In this document: positions 1 through 9,218 of the stretch, one piece after another
How the letters are laid out: every line of letters starts with the position of its first letter
Numbering within the stretch: the stretch's first letter is position 1
From: Niveibacterium microcysteis
GTDB taxonomy: Bacteria > Pseudomonadota > Gammaproteobacteria > Burkholderiales > Rhodocyclaceae
NCBI RefSeq assembly: GCF_017161445.1
Contig: NZ_CP071060.1
Coordinates: 3,782,001-3,846,000, forward strand
DNA length: 64,000 nt
Reading direction: 5' to 3'
Made by a program: the position numbers and the translations under genes
The notes under the pieces: generated by a model
The model's database searches: none
Seen by the model: the letters and a program-made list of their open reading frames with translations, nothing else
Told to the model about the DNA's origin: nothing

Positions 1-1068
1 GGGATGCTCAACGCGATCGACGAGCAGGAGAAGATCAGCGCCTGGACGGTATCGGCCGACGGCACGCGCGCCTGCTACGACATCGCGGGACGCCGCGTTA
101 CGCTGCACGGCCGCGCCTGCTTCATCTGGAGCGCAATCGACGTGACGCCGATCATCAACGCCAAGGCGGAAGTCGAAGAGATCAACCGTACGCTGGAAGA
201 CAAGGTCGCACGCCGCACGCACGATCTGGAATCTGCCAACCGCGAGCTGGGCGAACTGCTCAACCGTCTGCAGACCGCGCAGACGCACCTCGTGCAGAAC
301 GAAAAGCTGGCCGCGCTAGGCCGATTGGTGGCGGGCATCGCGCACGAGCTGAACACCCCGATCGGCAATTGCCTGATGGTCGCGACCACGCTGGAAGACC
401 ACCGGCACGAACTCAATTCCGCGCTGGAGAGCGGGCTGCGGCGCAGCACGCTGAGCGAGTTCCTCGCCGACCTCGCCGACGGCAACGACACGCTGCTGCG
501 CAACCTGCAGCGCGCGGCGGATCTGGTTTCAAGCTTCAAGCAGATCGCGGTAGACCAGATCGGTGCGCGTCGGCGGGTCTTCGACCTGCGCGAAATCGCC
601 CGCGAGATCGAGGTCACGCTGGCACCAACCTTCCGCAAGGCAGGCTGCACCTTCGCCAACGAGATTCCGGCCGGTCTTGAATTCGACAGCTACCCGGGCG
701 CGCTGGGCCAGGTCATCACCAACCTGACCACCAACGCCATCACGCACGGTTTTGAAACCCACACCGGCGGCCGCATCAAGATCAGCGCCGAAGTGGAAGG
801 CGAGCAGCATGTGAAGCTGGTTTTCGAGGACGATGGCCAAGGCATTCCGGCCGAAAACCTGCCGCGTATCTTCGACCCCTTCTTCACCACCAAACTCGGC
901 CGAGGCGGCACCGGGCTTGGCCTCAACATCGTCTACACCATCGTCACCGGCGTGCTGGGCGGCGCGATCCGCGTCGAGAGCACCACCGGCGAAGGCACCC
1001 GTTTCATCCTGACCTTGCCGCGCCGCGCCCCGCAGCGCGCCGACGACGACGACCCGGGAATTGCATGA
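1..1068 (+). CDS. Sensor histidine kinase, C-terminal part (5' truncated by window edge)
   Basis: This is the C-terminal part of a two-component sensor kinase that autophosphorylates on histidine. The frame is open to base 1 and the first Met (base 4) lies inside what looks like the end of a PAS-type sensor region, so the true start is outside the window. Visible in order: a coiled-coil linker (about residues 52-105), the H-box GIAHELNTP with phospho-acceptor His114, the N-box around Asn240/Asn244, the G1 box DDGQG (277-281), an F-box (IFDPFFTTK) and the G2 box GGTGLGLNIV (301-310). All catalytic boxes are intact. The stop codon overlaps the ATG of the downstream response regulator (ATGA), which points to a cognate pair. 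The sensed signal cannot be judged because the sensor region is missing. Confidence 0.93.
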   Translation, partial: GMLNAIDEQEKISAWTVSADGTRACYDIAGRRVTLHGRACFIWSAIDVTPIINAKAEVEEINRTLEDKVARRTHDLESANRELGELLNRLQTAQTHLVQNEKLAALGRLVAGIAHELNTPIGNCLMVATTLEDHRHELNSALESGLRRSTLSEFLADLADGNDTLLRNLQRAADLVSSFKQIAVDQIGARRRVFDLREIAREIEVTLAPTFRKAGCTFANEIPAGLEFDSYPGALGQVITNLTTNAITHGFETHTGGRIKISAEVEGEQHVKLVFEDDGQGIPAENLPRIFDPFFTTKLGRGGTGLGLNIVYTIVTGVLGGAIRVESTTGEGTRFILTLPRRAPQRADDDDPGIA

Positions 1069-2144
1069 TGAGTAGCACCAGCGTTCCTTCCAAGGACTTC
1101 CGGAATCGCGCAATGAAGGTTGTGATCATCGATGACACGCCGGTCAACCTGGCCTTGATGCAGGCGCTCGTGGCCCGCGTCGAGAATTGCGAGACGCTGA
1201 CTTTTTCCGACCCGCAGCAGGGGCTGACGCACTGCATGCTGGAGCAGCCCGATCTGCTGATCGTCGACTACATGATGCCGGAGCTCGACGGCATCGAGCT
1301 GATCCGCCGCTTCCGTGAGGCGCATTCCAACGAGGATGTGCCTATCCTCATGGTTACCGCCGCGCATGAGAAAACAGTGCGCTTCGATGCGCTCGAAAGC
1401 GGCGCCACCGACTTCCTCACCAAGCCCGTCGACAAGAACGAGTTCATCCCGCGCGCACGGAACATGCTGCGCCTGAGGCAGCATTCCCTGATGCTCGCGA
1501 ATCGAGCCGAAGAGCTGGCGGAGGCGGTCAGGCGCGCCACCGCAGACATCCACGAACGCGAGCGCGAGACCGTAACGCGGCTTGCGAAAGCCGCCGAGTT
1601 CCGCGACCCCGAGACCGGTTCGCACATCCAGCGCATGGCGTATTTCTCGGCCATGATCGGGCGCGAGTTGCAGCTCGATTCCGCGGTCTGCGAGATGCTG
1701 CTCGCCGCCGCGCCGATGCATGACGTCGGCAAACTGGGCACGCCCGACGCGATCCTGCTCAAACCCGGCCGGCTGACACCGGACGAGTTCGAGATCATGA
1801 AGCGGCACGCCGCGATCGGGCACGAGATTCTGAAGGACTCCGCCTCACCGGTGCTGCACATGGCCGCCGAGATCGCCCTGACCCACCACGAGAAGTTCGA
1901 CGGCAGCGGTTACCCGCAGGGGCTCGCAGGCGAGACCATTCCGCTGATCGGCCGGATCGTCGCAGTGGCGGATGTATTCGACGCGCTGACTTCGACACGC
2001 CCATACAAGCGCGCCTGGACGCTGGAAGACGCGCGCGGCTTCCTTGAACAGGGGCGTGGCACCCACTTCGACCCCCGCTGCGTCGACGTCTTCCTCGGCT
2101 GCTGGGACGAGGTGCTGGAAATCCGGGCGCGCTTCCAGGACTAG
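1065..2144 (+). CDS. Response regulator with HD-GYP domain (cyclic-di-GMP phosphodiesterase, RpfG-like)
   Basis: Cytoplasmic response regulator of 359 residues. A receiver domain (about 18-135) has the acidic pair Asp23/Asp24, phospho-acceptor Asp68 in LIVDYMMPE and Lys120 in FLTKP. A helical linker (140-170) leads to an HD-GYP domain (about 170-350) with the metal-binding HD at His219-Asp220 (MHDVGKLG) and HHEKFDGSGYP ending at Pro284. HD-GYP proteins of this class hydrolyse cyclic-di-GMP, so the likely output of the upstream kinase is a fall in c-di-GMP. The ATG at 1065 overlaps the kinase stop. An internal ATG at 1113, directly before the receiver fold, is an alternative start. Confidence 0.93.
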   Translation: MMSSTSVPSKDFRNRAMKVVIIDDTPVNLALMQALVARVENCETLTFSDPQQGLTHCMLEQPDLLIVDYMMPELDGIELIRRFREAHSNEDVPILMVTAAHEKTVRFDALESGATDFLTKPVDKNEFIPRARNMLRLRQHSLMLANRAEELAEAVRRATADIHERERETVTRLAKAAEFRDPETGSHIQRMAYFSAMIGRELQLDSAVCEMLLAAAPMHDVGKLGTPDAILLKPGRLTPDEFEIMKRHAAIGHEILKDSASPVLHMAAEIALTHHEKFDGSGYPQGLAGETIPLIGRIVAVADVFDALTSTRPYKRAWTLEDARGFLEQGRGTHFDPRCVDVFLGCWDEVLEIRARFQD

Positions 2145-2147
2145 GCT

Positions 2148-2163
2148 CGCCGGTAGACCGGCG
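2148..2163. terminator. Short hairpin between convergent genes
   Basis: A perfect 6-bp stem (CGCCGG / CCGGCG) with a TAGA loop sits in the 25-bp gap between the convergent regulator and gloA genes. There is no T-tract, so it is at best a weak bidirectional terminator. Confidence 0.35.
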
Positions 2164-2169
2164 CCCCGC

Positions 2170-2556
2170 TCAGGACTTCCGCTGGATCAGCTCGACCTTG
2201 TAGCCGTCCGGGTCCTGCACGAAGGCGATCACCGTCGTACCGTGCTTCATCGGGCCCGCCTCGCGCGTCACAACGCCGCCACGGGCCTTGATCTCGGCGC
2301 ACGCCGCGTAGGCGTCTTCCACCTCCAGCGCGATGTGACCGTAGCCGGTGCCCAGTTCGTAGGACTCCACGCCCCAGTTGTGCGTGAGCTCGATCACCGC
2401 GCCCTCGCTCTCATCCTGATAGCCGATGAAGGCAAGGGTGAACTTGCCGTCGGGATAGTCGTTCCGGCGCAGCAGGCGCATGCCCAGCACTTCGGTGTAG
2501 AACTTGATCGAGCGGTCGAGATCGCCGACCCGCAGCATGGTGTGAAGGATTCGCAT
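2170..2556 (-). CDS. gloA: Lactoylglutathione lyase (glyoxalase I)
   Basis: Converts the hemithioacetal of methylglyoxal and glutathione to S-lactoylglutathione, a cytoplasmic detoxification step. At 128 residues the length is typical. The four metal ligands of the E. coli-type (Ni/Co) enzyme fall at the expected positions: His5, Glu56, His74 and Glu122. I chose the ATG at 2556 rather than upstream options because [10 protein letters not shown] is the conserved N-terminus and a GAGGAAA ribosome binding site precedes it. It is the last gene of a minus-strand cluster after the YgjP-like protease, with a gap of about 80 bases. Confidence 0.96.
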   Translation of the reverse strand: MRILHTMLRVGDLDRSIKFYTEVLGMRLLRRNDYPDGKFTLAFIGYQDESEGAVIELTHNWGVESYELGTGYGHIALEVEDAYAACAEIKARGGVVTREAGPMKHGTTVIAFVQDPDGYKVELIQRKS

Positions 2557-2638
2557 CGGAGTTTCCTCGGGTGTCTGGTTCAGTAGAGCGCCGATCACGC
2601 TGGATCAATCCATGCGCAATCGGCTCGGGTTTCGGATG

Positions 2639-3409
2639 TCAGATTTCAGGCAGCGCATGACCACGCGCCTTCAGTTCGGCACGCGCGTCGCGCCACGTGG
2701 GGCACAGCAACTCGACGACTGACCAGAAGCGCGGCGAGTGGTTCATCTCGATCAGGTGCGCAACCTCGTGCGCCACCACATAGTCGATCAGCGCATGCTC
2801 GAAATGGATCAGGCGCCAGTTGAGGCGGATCCCGCTGTGCCGGCTGCAGCTCCCCCAGCGGGTCTTTGCGCCCGTCAGCGATAGCGCCGGGCGCGGCACG
2901 CCCGGATGCGTCATCGCGAGCCGGTGCATGTACTCATCCAGGCGACCGCCGAAATAGTCCAGCGCATGGCGCTGCAGCACACGCCGCAACAGCAGTTGCG
3001 GGTTCTGCCCCGGGCGCAGCGGCAGGTGCAGCTCGCGCTCGAAGTGGCCCTCGATCCAGCGCGCGCGCCCGGCCCCCGGTTGCAGCCGGATCGTGCAGGG
3101 CTGGCCCAGCACCGGCAGCACCGCGCCGTCTGCCAGATCGAAGCGTGCCGGCGCCGGCCGCGCTGCGCGAGCATCCAGCTTTTCGATCAGCCAGGCCGCG
3201 TTCTTGCGGATGAAGGCCTCGGTCTCGGTAATCGTCGCCCGTAACGGGATCGTCACCGTCACGCCCGCGGCATCAATCTTCATGCCCAGCGTCTTGCGTG
3301 CGCTGCGCTTGAGGGTGTACGGCACGGTGCGCTGGCCGAACACGATCTCGCGCTGCTGCGGGGGCGGCGGCGTGGCCTTGAGCAAGCGGGAAACCACCTT
3401 CATCAACAT
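2639..3409 (-). CDS. YgjP-like zinc metalloprotease (DUF45 / M48-type)
   Basis: A 256-residue protein of the YgjP/DUF45 family. The C-terminal half has the zinc-protease motif HEVAH (His214-His218) and a third ligand His224 in MNHSPRFW; family members share this HExxH...NHxxxFW pattern. Upstream, KTRWGSCS (182-189) is another family signature. The physiological substrate is unknown. The start may be the ATG at 3409 or the one two codons later at 3403; neither has a strong ribosome binding site. It follows plsC with a 25-base gap and is probably co-transcribed with gmhB and plsC. Confidence 0.88.
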   Translation of the reverse strand: MLMKVVSRLLKATPPPPQQREIVFGQRTVPYTLKRSARKTLGMKIDAAGVTVTIPLRATITETEAFIRKNAAWLIEKLDARAARPAPARFDLADGAVLPVLGQPCTIRLQPGAGRARWIEGHFERELHLPLRPGQNPQLLLRRVLQRHALDYFGGRLDEYMHRLAMTHPGVPRPALSLTGAKTRWGSCSRHSGIRLNWRLIHFEHALIDYVVAHEVAHLIEMNHSPRFWSVVELLCPTWRDARAELKARGHALPEI

Positions 3410-3434
3410 CGGAGCGACCGTGGGCCTTCGCGCT

Positions 3435-4217
3435 TCAAATGTTCACCGTCTGCGCCGCGCGCATGTAGTGATGCGGAAAGCGCGCGCGCATGGTGTTCTC
3501 AATCCACGCCTCGACTTCCGCGTTAACCTCCTCCGGCTTGCGGCCGGCGGTCTCGATCGTCGGGCCGACGATGATCAGCGCTTCGCCTGGATATTTGATG
3601 AAGGCGCGGCGCGGCCACAACTCCCCGGTGTTCAGCGCCACCGGCACCACCGGCGCGCCAGCGTATGTCGCCAGCGTGGCACCACCGAGCTTGTAGCGAC
3701 GGCGCCCGCCCACCGGCATCCGCGTACCTTCCGGGTAGACCGACACCCACCAACCCTCGGACAGCCGCTTTGCCCCTTCGAGCTTCACCTGCGTCATCGC
3801 ATCGGCGCCCCGTGAACGGTCGATCGCAATCATCGGCAGCATCGCGAGCCCCCAGCCGAAGAACGGTAGCCAGTGCAGTTCGCGCTTCAGCACAAAACTC
3901 TGCGGCGGGAACAGCACCGGGAACAGGATCGTCTCAAGCGCGGACTGGTGCTTGGCCAGCACCACCGCGGGCCGCGACGGCAGGTTCTCCCAGCCTTCGA
4001 TGCGCCAGCGGATGCCGAGAATTGCGTGGATCATCCGCACGTTGATGCGGCACCAACCCATGATGATGTGGTAGCGGCGCTGCGGCGGAAACGGAAAGGT
4101 CAGCATCGCAAGCAATGCGTAGGGCACCGTCACCACCAGTTGCAGCAGCAGGAACACCGCCGAGCGCAGCAAGGGCCCGATCGGCAAGAACGCTGCGCGG
4201 TCAGGCCGCCGGCTCAT
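3435..4217 (-). CDS. plsC: 1-acyl-sn-glycerol-3-phosphate acyltransferase
   Basis: Membrane-associated acyltransferase that makes phosphatidic acid from lysophosphatidic acid. It has an N-terminal hydrophobic segment (about 17-42). Block I is KHQSALE, where His90 is followed by Glu95, so the usual H(X)4D appears as H(X)4E. Block III is YPEGTR (161-166), the phosphate-binding motif. The 260-residue length is normal. Its ATG overlaps the gmhB stop by 4 bases, so the two are probably translationally coupled. The Glu form of motif I occurs in related betaproteobacterial proteins as far as I recall, and I do not read it as inactivation. Confidence 0.93.
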   Translation of the reverse strand: MSRRPDRAAFLPIGPLLRSAVFLLLQLVVTVPYALLAMLTFPFPPQRRYHIIMGWCRINVRMIHAILGIRWRIEGWENLPSRPAVVLAKHQSALETILFPVLFPPQSFVLKRELHWLPFFGWGLAMLPMIAIDRSRGADAMTQVKLEGAKRLSEGWWVSVYPEGTRMPVGGRRRYKLGGATLATYAGAPVVPVALNTGELWPRRAFIKYPGEALIIVGPTIETAGRKPEEVNAEVEAWIENTMRARFPHHYMRAAQTVNI

Positions 4218-4747
4218 TCGATCAGCGCGTCCGCCACCGCCGCGAGGTCGGCAAACACCCGCGTGCCGGCCGGCACGTTCGGATCCTTCACGGTGCGCTC
4301 TCCCTTGCCGGTCAGCACGAGGAAGAGCTCACAACCGACCTCCTGCCCGGCCAGCAGGTCGCGCAGGCTGTCACCCACCGTGGGCACGCCGCGCAGGTCT
4401 GCGTTGAAACGGGCGGCGATCTCGCGAAGCATGCCGGCGCGCGGCTTGCGGCAGTCGCAAGTCGAATCGGCGGGATGCGGGCAGAAGAAGATTGCATCGA
4501 TGCGCCCGCCGGCCTGCGCGAGCAGCTTGGTCATCTTCTCGTGAATCGCGTTCAGCGTATCCATGTCGAAGAGGCCGCGCCCCACGCCGCTCTGGTTGGA
4601 AGCGACGACCACCCGGTAGCCCGCTTCGTTGAAGCGGGCGATCGCCTCCAGGCTGCCGGGAATCGGCCGCCACTCATCGGGCGACTTGATGAATTGCGCG
4701 GAATCGACGTTGATCACGCCGTCGCGGTCAAGAATGATCAGTTTCAT
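4214..4747 (-). CDS. gmhB: D-glycero-beta-D-manno-heptose-1,7-bisphosphate 7-phosphatase
   Basis: HAD-superfamily phosphatase that removes the 7-phosphate in ADP-heptose synthesis for the LPS inner core. HAD motif I is LDRDGVIN, with catalytic Asp7 and Asp9; motif II is SNQSG near residue 50. The zinc-binding set of GmhB is present: Cys89, His91, Cys97 and Cys99 (CPHPADSTCDC). The length of 177 residues is typical. It heads a minus-strand unit with plsC (4-base overlap), and its 5' side faces the plus-strand pstS-like gene. The downstream LPS heptosyltransferase waaC also lies in this window. Confidence 0.95.
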   Translation of the reverse strand: MKLIILDRDGVINVDSAQFIKSPDEWRPIPGSLEAIARFNEAGYRVVVASNQSGVGRGLFDMDTLNAIHEKMTKLLAQAGGRIDAIFFCPHPADSTCDCRKPRAGMLREIAARFNADLRGVPTVGDSLRDLLAGQEVGCELFLVLTGKGERTVKDPNVPAGTRVFADLAAVADALIE

Positions 4748-4900
4748 GCTGAGGCTTGCGGTTCAGGCAATCCGTAATGCTATCAGCCCGGCCGGTCTCG
4801 CGGACCGACGCTGGCGCCACATCAGTGCAATCCCGGTTTGATGGTCAAGCACCAAATCCATTACAGTCGCCACCCCTTTATGCAAACGGATTTGCGCACG

Positions 4901-5944
4901 ATGCGACGTTTTTCACTCCTGCTGCTGGGCTTGCTCGCGTTCGCGCCGCACAGCCAGGCCGCAGAAATCTCCGGCGCCGGCTCCAGTGCGGCCGCCCCGC
5001 TCTACACGGCATGGGCGGCCGAATGGGGCCGCAAGAGCGGTGTCCAACTGAAGTACGCCGCGGTTGGCTCCTCGGCCGGTCTCAAGGCAATCCGTGACGG
5101 GAAGGTCGATTTCGGCGCTTCGGATGTGCCGCTGCCGCCCGAGCAACTCGAACGCGACGGGCTTGTGAACTTTCCCACTGCGATCGCGGGTGTCGTGCCG
5201 GCGATCAACCTTGCCGGCGTGCCGCGCGGCGAATTGCGCCTGAGCGGCAGCGTGCTGGCCGACGTGCTGTCCGGCAAGATCACGCGCTGGAACGCGGCGC
5301 CGATCGCCGCGCTCAACAAGGGCGTTCGCCTGCCAGACCAGGCGATCACCGTGATCGGCCGTGAAGACGGTTCCGGCACAACCTATGTGCTGAGTCACTA
5401 CCTGGCCAAGGTCAGCACCGACTGGGCCAAATCGCTCGGCACCGACTTCAAGCTCAATTGGCCCGCCGGCACGGTCCTCGCGAAAGGCACGGCCGCGCAG
5501 CTGGAAGCGCTCGCCAAAACGCCGGGCGCGATTGCATACGCCGAGTTCGGCCAGGTCGAAAAGGCCTCGCTCAACTACTCCCGCGTCGCCAACGCCAAAG
5601 GCGACTATCCGCAGCCGGGCCCGGCCAGCTTCCGCGCCGCGCTGAAAGCGAGCGCCTGGACCACGGCCGGCAAGTTCGAGGAAATGCTGACCGACCAGGC
5701 CGACAAGGACGCATGGCCGATCACCAGCGGCACCTTCATCGTCATGCGCAAGAAGGTCACCGATCCGGCGCGCGCGGCGCAAGCGCTTGCGCTGTTCAGC
5801 TATGGCTTCATGCGCGGCGACGCGATCACCGCCGAGAACCGCTGGGTGTCGATGCCCGATCTCACGCAAGCGCGCGCGGTGAAGGAAATGAACAAGTTGC
5901 GCGATGCCAATGGCCAGCCACTGGCCTGGAGCATGACGTACTGA
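4901..5944 (+). CDS. Orphan PstS-like phosphate-binding periplasmic protein
   Basis: Periplasmic ligand-binding protein of the PstS family, which captures phosphate for an ABC importer. From the ATG at 4901 there is a signal peptide (MRRFSLLLLGLLAF...SQA) and a mature start EISGAGSSAAAPLY, the PstS phosphate-loop signature. Further matches are GSSAGLKAI, VDFGASDVPL and GREDGSGTTYVLSHYL. The length is 347 residues. Start choice: codons upstream of 4901 encode no plausible signal sequence, although ATG 4880 is possible. No pstC, pstA, pstB or phoU lies nearby, so it is an orphan here. It sits on the opposite strand between glyS and gmhB, and ends at a strong shared terminator. Confidence 0.9.
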   Translation: MRRFSLLLLGLLAFAPHSQAAEISGAGSSAAAPLYTAWAAEWGRKSGVQLKYAAVGSSAGLKAIRDGKVDFGASDVPLPPEQLERDGLVNFPTAIAGVVPAINLAGVPRGELRLSGSVLADVLSGKITRWNAAPIAALNKGVRLPDQAITVIGREDGSGTTYVLSHYLAKVSTDWAKSLGTDFKLNWPAGTVLAKGTAAQLEALAKTPGAIAYAEFGQVEKASLNYSRVANAKGDYPQPGPASFRAALKASAWTTAGKFEEMLTDQADKDAWPITSGTFIVMRKKVTDPARAAQALALFSYGFMRGDAITAENRWVSMPDLTQARAVKEMNKLRDANGQPLAWSMTY

Positions 5945-5963
5945 TCTTGCCCGCATGGCGGCA

Positions 5964-5999
5964 AAGAAAAAGGGCGGCCACTTGGCCGCCCTTCTTTTT
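5964..5999. terminator. Bidirectional intrinsic terminator (pstS-like / glyS)
   Basis: A 10-bp perfect stem AAGGGCGGCC / GGCCGCCCTT (5970-5979 and 5984-5993) with an ACTT loop is followed by CTTTTT on the plus side and preceded by GAAAAA, giving a T-tract on the minus strand. It serves the convergent pstS-like and glyS genes. Confidence 0.9.
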
Positions 6000-6018
6000 G
6001 CAGAAACACCCTTCGCGT

Positions 6019-8100
6019 TCAGACCGACAGGCGCGAGATATCCGCCACCGCGTTCATCATGCCCGCGAGTTGCTTCAGCAGCGCCAGACGGTTGGCACGG
6101 ATCAGCGGCTCGTCGTGGTTCACCATGACTTCTTCGAAAAAGGTGTCGACCGCACCGCGCAGGCCGGCCAGCGCCTTGAGCGATCCGGTGTAGTCGGCGT
6201 TTTCGAGCAGCGAACGTTGCAGCGGTGCAGCTTCGATCACCGCATGCGCGAGCGCCTTTTCCGCCGGCTCGACGAGCAGCGCAACGTCGATTTCGCCAAT
6301 CGCACCCTCAGCCTTCTTCAGGATGTTCACGATCCGCTTGTTGGCCGCCGCCAGCGCCGCCGCTTCCGGCAACGCAACGAACTCGGCCACTGCGGCGAGT
6401 TTGGCCGGCACGTCGGCAACACGGCTCGGCAACGCGGCCAGCACGGCATCGACCTGCTCGACCGGCGTGCCCTGTTCGCGCAACAGGTTGCGCAGGCGGT
6501 CGCCGATGAACTCGACCAGTGCCGGGATCGCCTCAGCCGCGTTGTGCTCGGCCGCAAAACCCGCCGCCGCATCCGCCAGCAGCGCGTCAAGCTCGAGCGG
6601 CAGTTCCGTTTCGATCAGGATGCGCAAGGCGCCCAGTGCTGCACGACGCAGGCCGAAGGGGTCCTTGTCGCCGGTCGGCTTCTCGCCGATCGCGTAGAAG
6701 CCCACCAGCGCGTCGAGCTTGTCGGCCAGCGCAACCGCGCAGGCCACGTTGCCCTGCGGCAGGCTGTCACCGGCAAAGCGCGGGTGGTAATGCTGCTCGA
6801 TCGCCTTGGCGACGACTTCGCCCTCGCCGTCGTGGCGGGCGTAGTACTCGCCCATGATGCCCTGCAGCTCGGGGAACTCGCCGACCATCTCGGTGACGAG
6901 GTCGGCCTTCGCCAGGCGTGCGGCGCGCTGCGCGGCGGCCACGTCCGCATGCAGGCGTGCAGCGATCTTGCCGGCCAACGCTTCGAGGCGGCCAATGCGG
7001 TCCAGCACCGAGCCGAGCTTGTTGTGATAAACGACGTTCGCCAGGCGCGGCAGGCGCGAATCGAGCTTCGCCTTGCGGTCGGTGTCGAAGAAGAACTTCG
7101 CGTCCGACAGGCGCGCGCGCACCACGCGGGCGTTGCCGCCAGTGATGTTGTCGGCGATATCGGCCTTGATGTTGGCGACGATCAGGAACTTGTTGATCAG
7201 CTTGCCGGCGGCATCCAGAAGCGGGAAGTACTTCTGGTTCTGCTTCATCGTCAGGATCAGGCATTCCTGCGGCACCGCGAGGAACTCCGCTTCGAACTCG
7301 CCGACGTAGACCGTCGGATGCTCGACCAGCGCGGTGACTTCATCAAGCAGCGCGGCGTCTTCCACCGGATGCGCGCCGACCTGCGCGGCGGCTTTCGCCA
7401 GCTCATGCGCGATCAGGCTGCGGCGGGCCTCGAACGATGCGACCACGGAACCCTTCTCGAACAGCGTGCGGGCATAGGCTTCGGCGGACTCCACAGTGAC
7501 CGCGCCCTCGCCCAGAAAGCGATGGCCGCGCGTGGTGTTGCCGGCCGCCAGTCCCAGCACTTCACCCGGCACCACACGGCTACCGTGCAGTTGGATCAAG
7601 CCATGCACCGGGCGCACGAACTGGTGCGTCGAATCGCCCCAGCGCATCACCTTGGGAATCGGCAGCTTCTTCACGGATTCAGCAACGATGCCGGCGAGTA
7701 CCGCATCCAGCGCCGCGCCCGGCACGGTCATCGTGTGGAAGAAGGTTTCGCTCTTGCCGTCCATCGCGCGCTCGAAGCTCGCCACTGCATCGGGGGAGAT
7801 GCCCTTTGCTTCGAGCTTCTTCAGCAGCGCGGGCGACGGCGTGCCGTCGGCCGTCAGCGCGACGCTGACCGGCATGATCTTCTCGCGCACCTGCGCATCG
7901 GCTGCCTGCGCGGCAACACCGCTCACGGTGACGGCCAGGCGCCGCGGCGACGCAAAGGTGTGGAATTCGGGCGCAGCGCCCACCAGCTTGTGGGCCACCA
8001 GGCCCTTGAAGATGCCGTCAGCGAAAGCCTCGCCGAGCCGCGCAAGCGCCTTAGGCGGCAGTTCCTCGGTCAGCAGTTCTACGAGCAGAGTGTCTTGCAT
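6019..8100 (-). CDS. glyS: Glycine--tRNA ligase beta subunit
   Basis: Beta subunit of the bacterial alpha2beta2 glycyl-tRNA synthetase, which provides tRNA recognition for charging tRNA-Gly in the cytoplasm. The 693-residue length is typical. Recognisable stretches include the N-terminal [29 protein letters not shown] (about 195-210), [12 protein letters not shown], and [30 protein letters not shown] in the HD-like region. It lies 54 bases downstream of glyQ on the same strand, the standard glyQS order, and ends at the terminator shared with the pstS-like gene. Confidence 0.98.
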   Translation of the reverse strand: MQDTLLVELLTEELPPKALARLGEAFADGIFKGLVAHKLVGAAPEFHTFASPRRLAVTVSGVAAQAADAQVREKIMPVSVALTADGTPSPALLKKLEAKGISPDAVASFERAMDGKSETFFHTMTVPGAALDAVLAGIVAESVKKLPIPKVMRWGDSTHQFVRPVHGLIQLHGSRVVPGEVLGLAAGNTTRGHRFLGEGAVTVESAEAYARTLFEKGSVVASFEARRSLIAHELAKAAAQVGAHPVEDAALLDEVTALVEHPTVYVGEFEAEFLAVPQECLILTMKQNQKYFPLLDAAGKLINKFLIVANIKADIADNITGGNARVVRARLSDAKFFFDTDRKAKLDSRLPRLANVVYHNKLGSVLDRIGRLEALAGKIAARLHADVAAAQRAARLAKADLVTEMVGEFPELQGIMGEYYARHDGEGEVVAKAIEQHYHPRFAGDSLPQGNVACAVALADKLDALVGFYAIGEKPTGDKDPFGLRRAALGALRILIETELPLELDALLADAAAGFAAEHNAAEAIPALVEFIGDRLRNLLREQGTPVEQVDAVLAALPSRVADVPAKLAAVAEFVALPEAAALAAANKRIVNILKKAEGAIGEIDVALLVEPAEKALAHAVIEAAPLQRSLLENADYTGSLKALAGLRGAVDTFFEEVMVNHDEPLIRANRLALLKQLAGMMNAVADISRLSV

Positions 8101-8154
8101 GTTGATCCGGGCACGGCGAGCGCGCCCCTCCAGAATTCGATGTTCGGATGTCGC

Positions 8155-9123
8155 TTACGCGCGGCGGGCAGCGAGCTCGGCGCGAACGGCTTCAATGCGC
8201 TGGCATTCGTCTTCGCCCAGCAGCGCACGCAGCTTCGGGTCGTCGAGCTTGGCCATCGGGAAGCCGAGGCGATCGCGCGAGGCGAGGTAGGCCTGCGCAA
8301 CCAGGCGCGAGTTGGCACGGATGCGGCCGATGTAGGCGGCACGCTCGGTGACCGAAATCGCGCCACGCGCATCGAGCATGTTGAAGGTGTGCGCGCTCTT
8401 CAAGGCCATCTCGTAGCCCGGCAGCGCGAGGCCGGCGTCGATCAGGCGCTTGGCTTCGGACTCGTAGTTGGCGAACTGGCTGAAGAGGAAGTCGACGTTC
8501 GAGTGCTCGAAGTTGTAGGTCGACTGCTCGACCTCGTTCTGGTGATACACGTCGCCGTAGGTCACGCCCGGCGTCCACACCAGGTCGTAGACGTTCTCGC
8601 AGTCCTGCAGGTACATCGTCAGGCGCTCGAGACCGTAGGTGATCTCGCCCAGCACCGGCTTGCATTCGAGGCCGCCGACCTGCTGGAAGTAGGTGAACTG
8701 CGTGACTTCCATGCCATCGAGCCAGACTTCCCAGCCGAGGCCCCAGGCACCCAGCGTCGGGTTTTCCCAGTCGTCCTCGACGAAGCGGATGTCGTGTTCG
8801 TTGGTGTTGATGCCCAGTGCGCGCAGCGACTCGATGTAGAGCTCCTGGATCGCGAGCGGCGACGGCTTCAACACCACCTGGTACTGGTAGTAATGCTGCA
8901 GGCGGTTGGGGTTCTCGCCGTAGCGGCCGTCCTTGGGGCGGCGCGAAGGCTGCACATATGCGGCGTTCCACGGCTCGGGGCCGATCGCCCGCAGGAAGGT
9001 GGCGGTGTGGCTGGTGCCGGCGCCGACCTCCATGTCGTAGGGTTGCAGCAAGGCACAGCCGTGTTCGCTCCAGAACTTCTGGAGACGCAGGATCACTTCC
9101 TGAAAGGTGGGTTTCACGCTCAT
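8155..9123 (-). CDS. glyQ: Glycine--tRNA ligase alpha subunit
   Basis: Alpha (catalytic) subunit of glycyl-tRNA synthetase, forming glycyl-adenylate. The length of 322 residues is near the usual value. Family signatures are clear from the N-terminus: [32 protein letters not shown] and [19 protein letters not shown]. Later [20 protein letters not shown] and [13 protein letters not shown] form class II synthetase motifs. It is followed by glyS 54 bases on, and a TerB-like gene lies 95 bases upstream on the same strand. Confidence 0.98.
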   Translation of the reverse strand: MSVKPTFQEVILRLQKFWSEHGCALLQPYDMEVGAGTSHTATFLRAIGPEPWNAAYVQPSRRPKDGRYGENPNRLQHYYQYQVVLKPSPLAIQELYIESLRALGINTNEHDIRFVEDDWENPTLGAWGLGWEVWLDGMEVTQFTYFQQVGGLECKPVLGEITYGLERLTMYLQDCENVYDLVWTPGVTYGDVYHQNEVEQSTYNFEHSNVDFLFSQFANYESEAKRLIDAGLALPGYEMALKSAHTFNMLDARGAISVTERAAYIGRIRANSRLVAQAYLASRDRLGFPMAKLDDPKLRALLGEDECQRIEAVRAELAARRA

Positions 9124-9218
9124 GGGTCCAGGGCGGCCGAACCGCCGGATCGGGGCAAAAGCGCGATTTTACAGGGTTCGCGGGTTCCGGCGCCCTGATT
9201 ATTGGCAAACCCCCGGAA

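Noticed and set aside
4780..4900. A Pho box upstream of the PstS-like gene
   Set aside because: I looked for two CTGTCAT-like repeats spaced by four bases and found none convincing.
5458..9198. A very long plus-strand open frame (over 1200 codons) opposite glyS and glyQ
   Set aside because: It is the antisense of two certain genes. High GC in third positions keeps the opposite frame open; the product is Arg/Gln/Asp-rich and resembles no protein.
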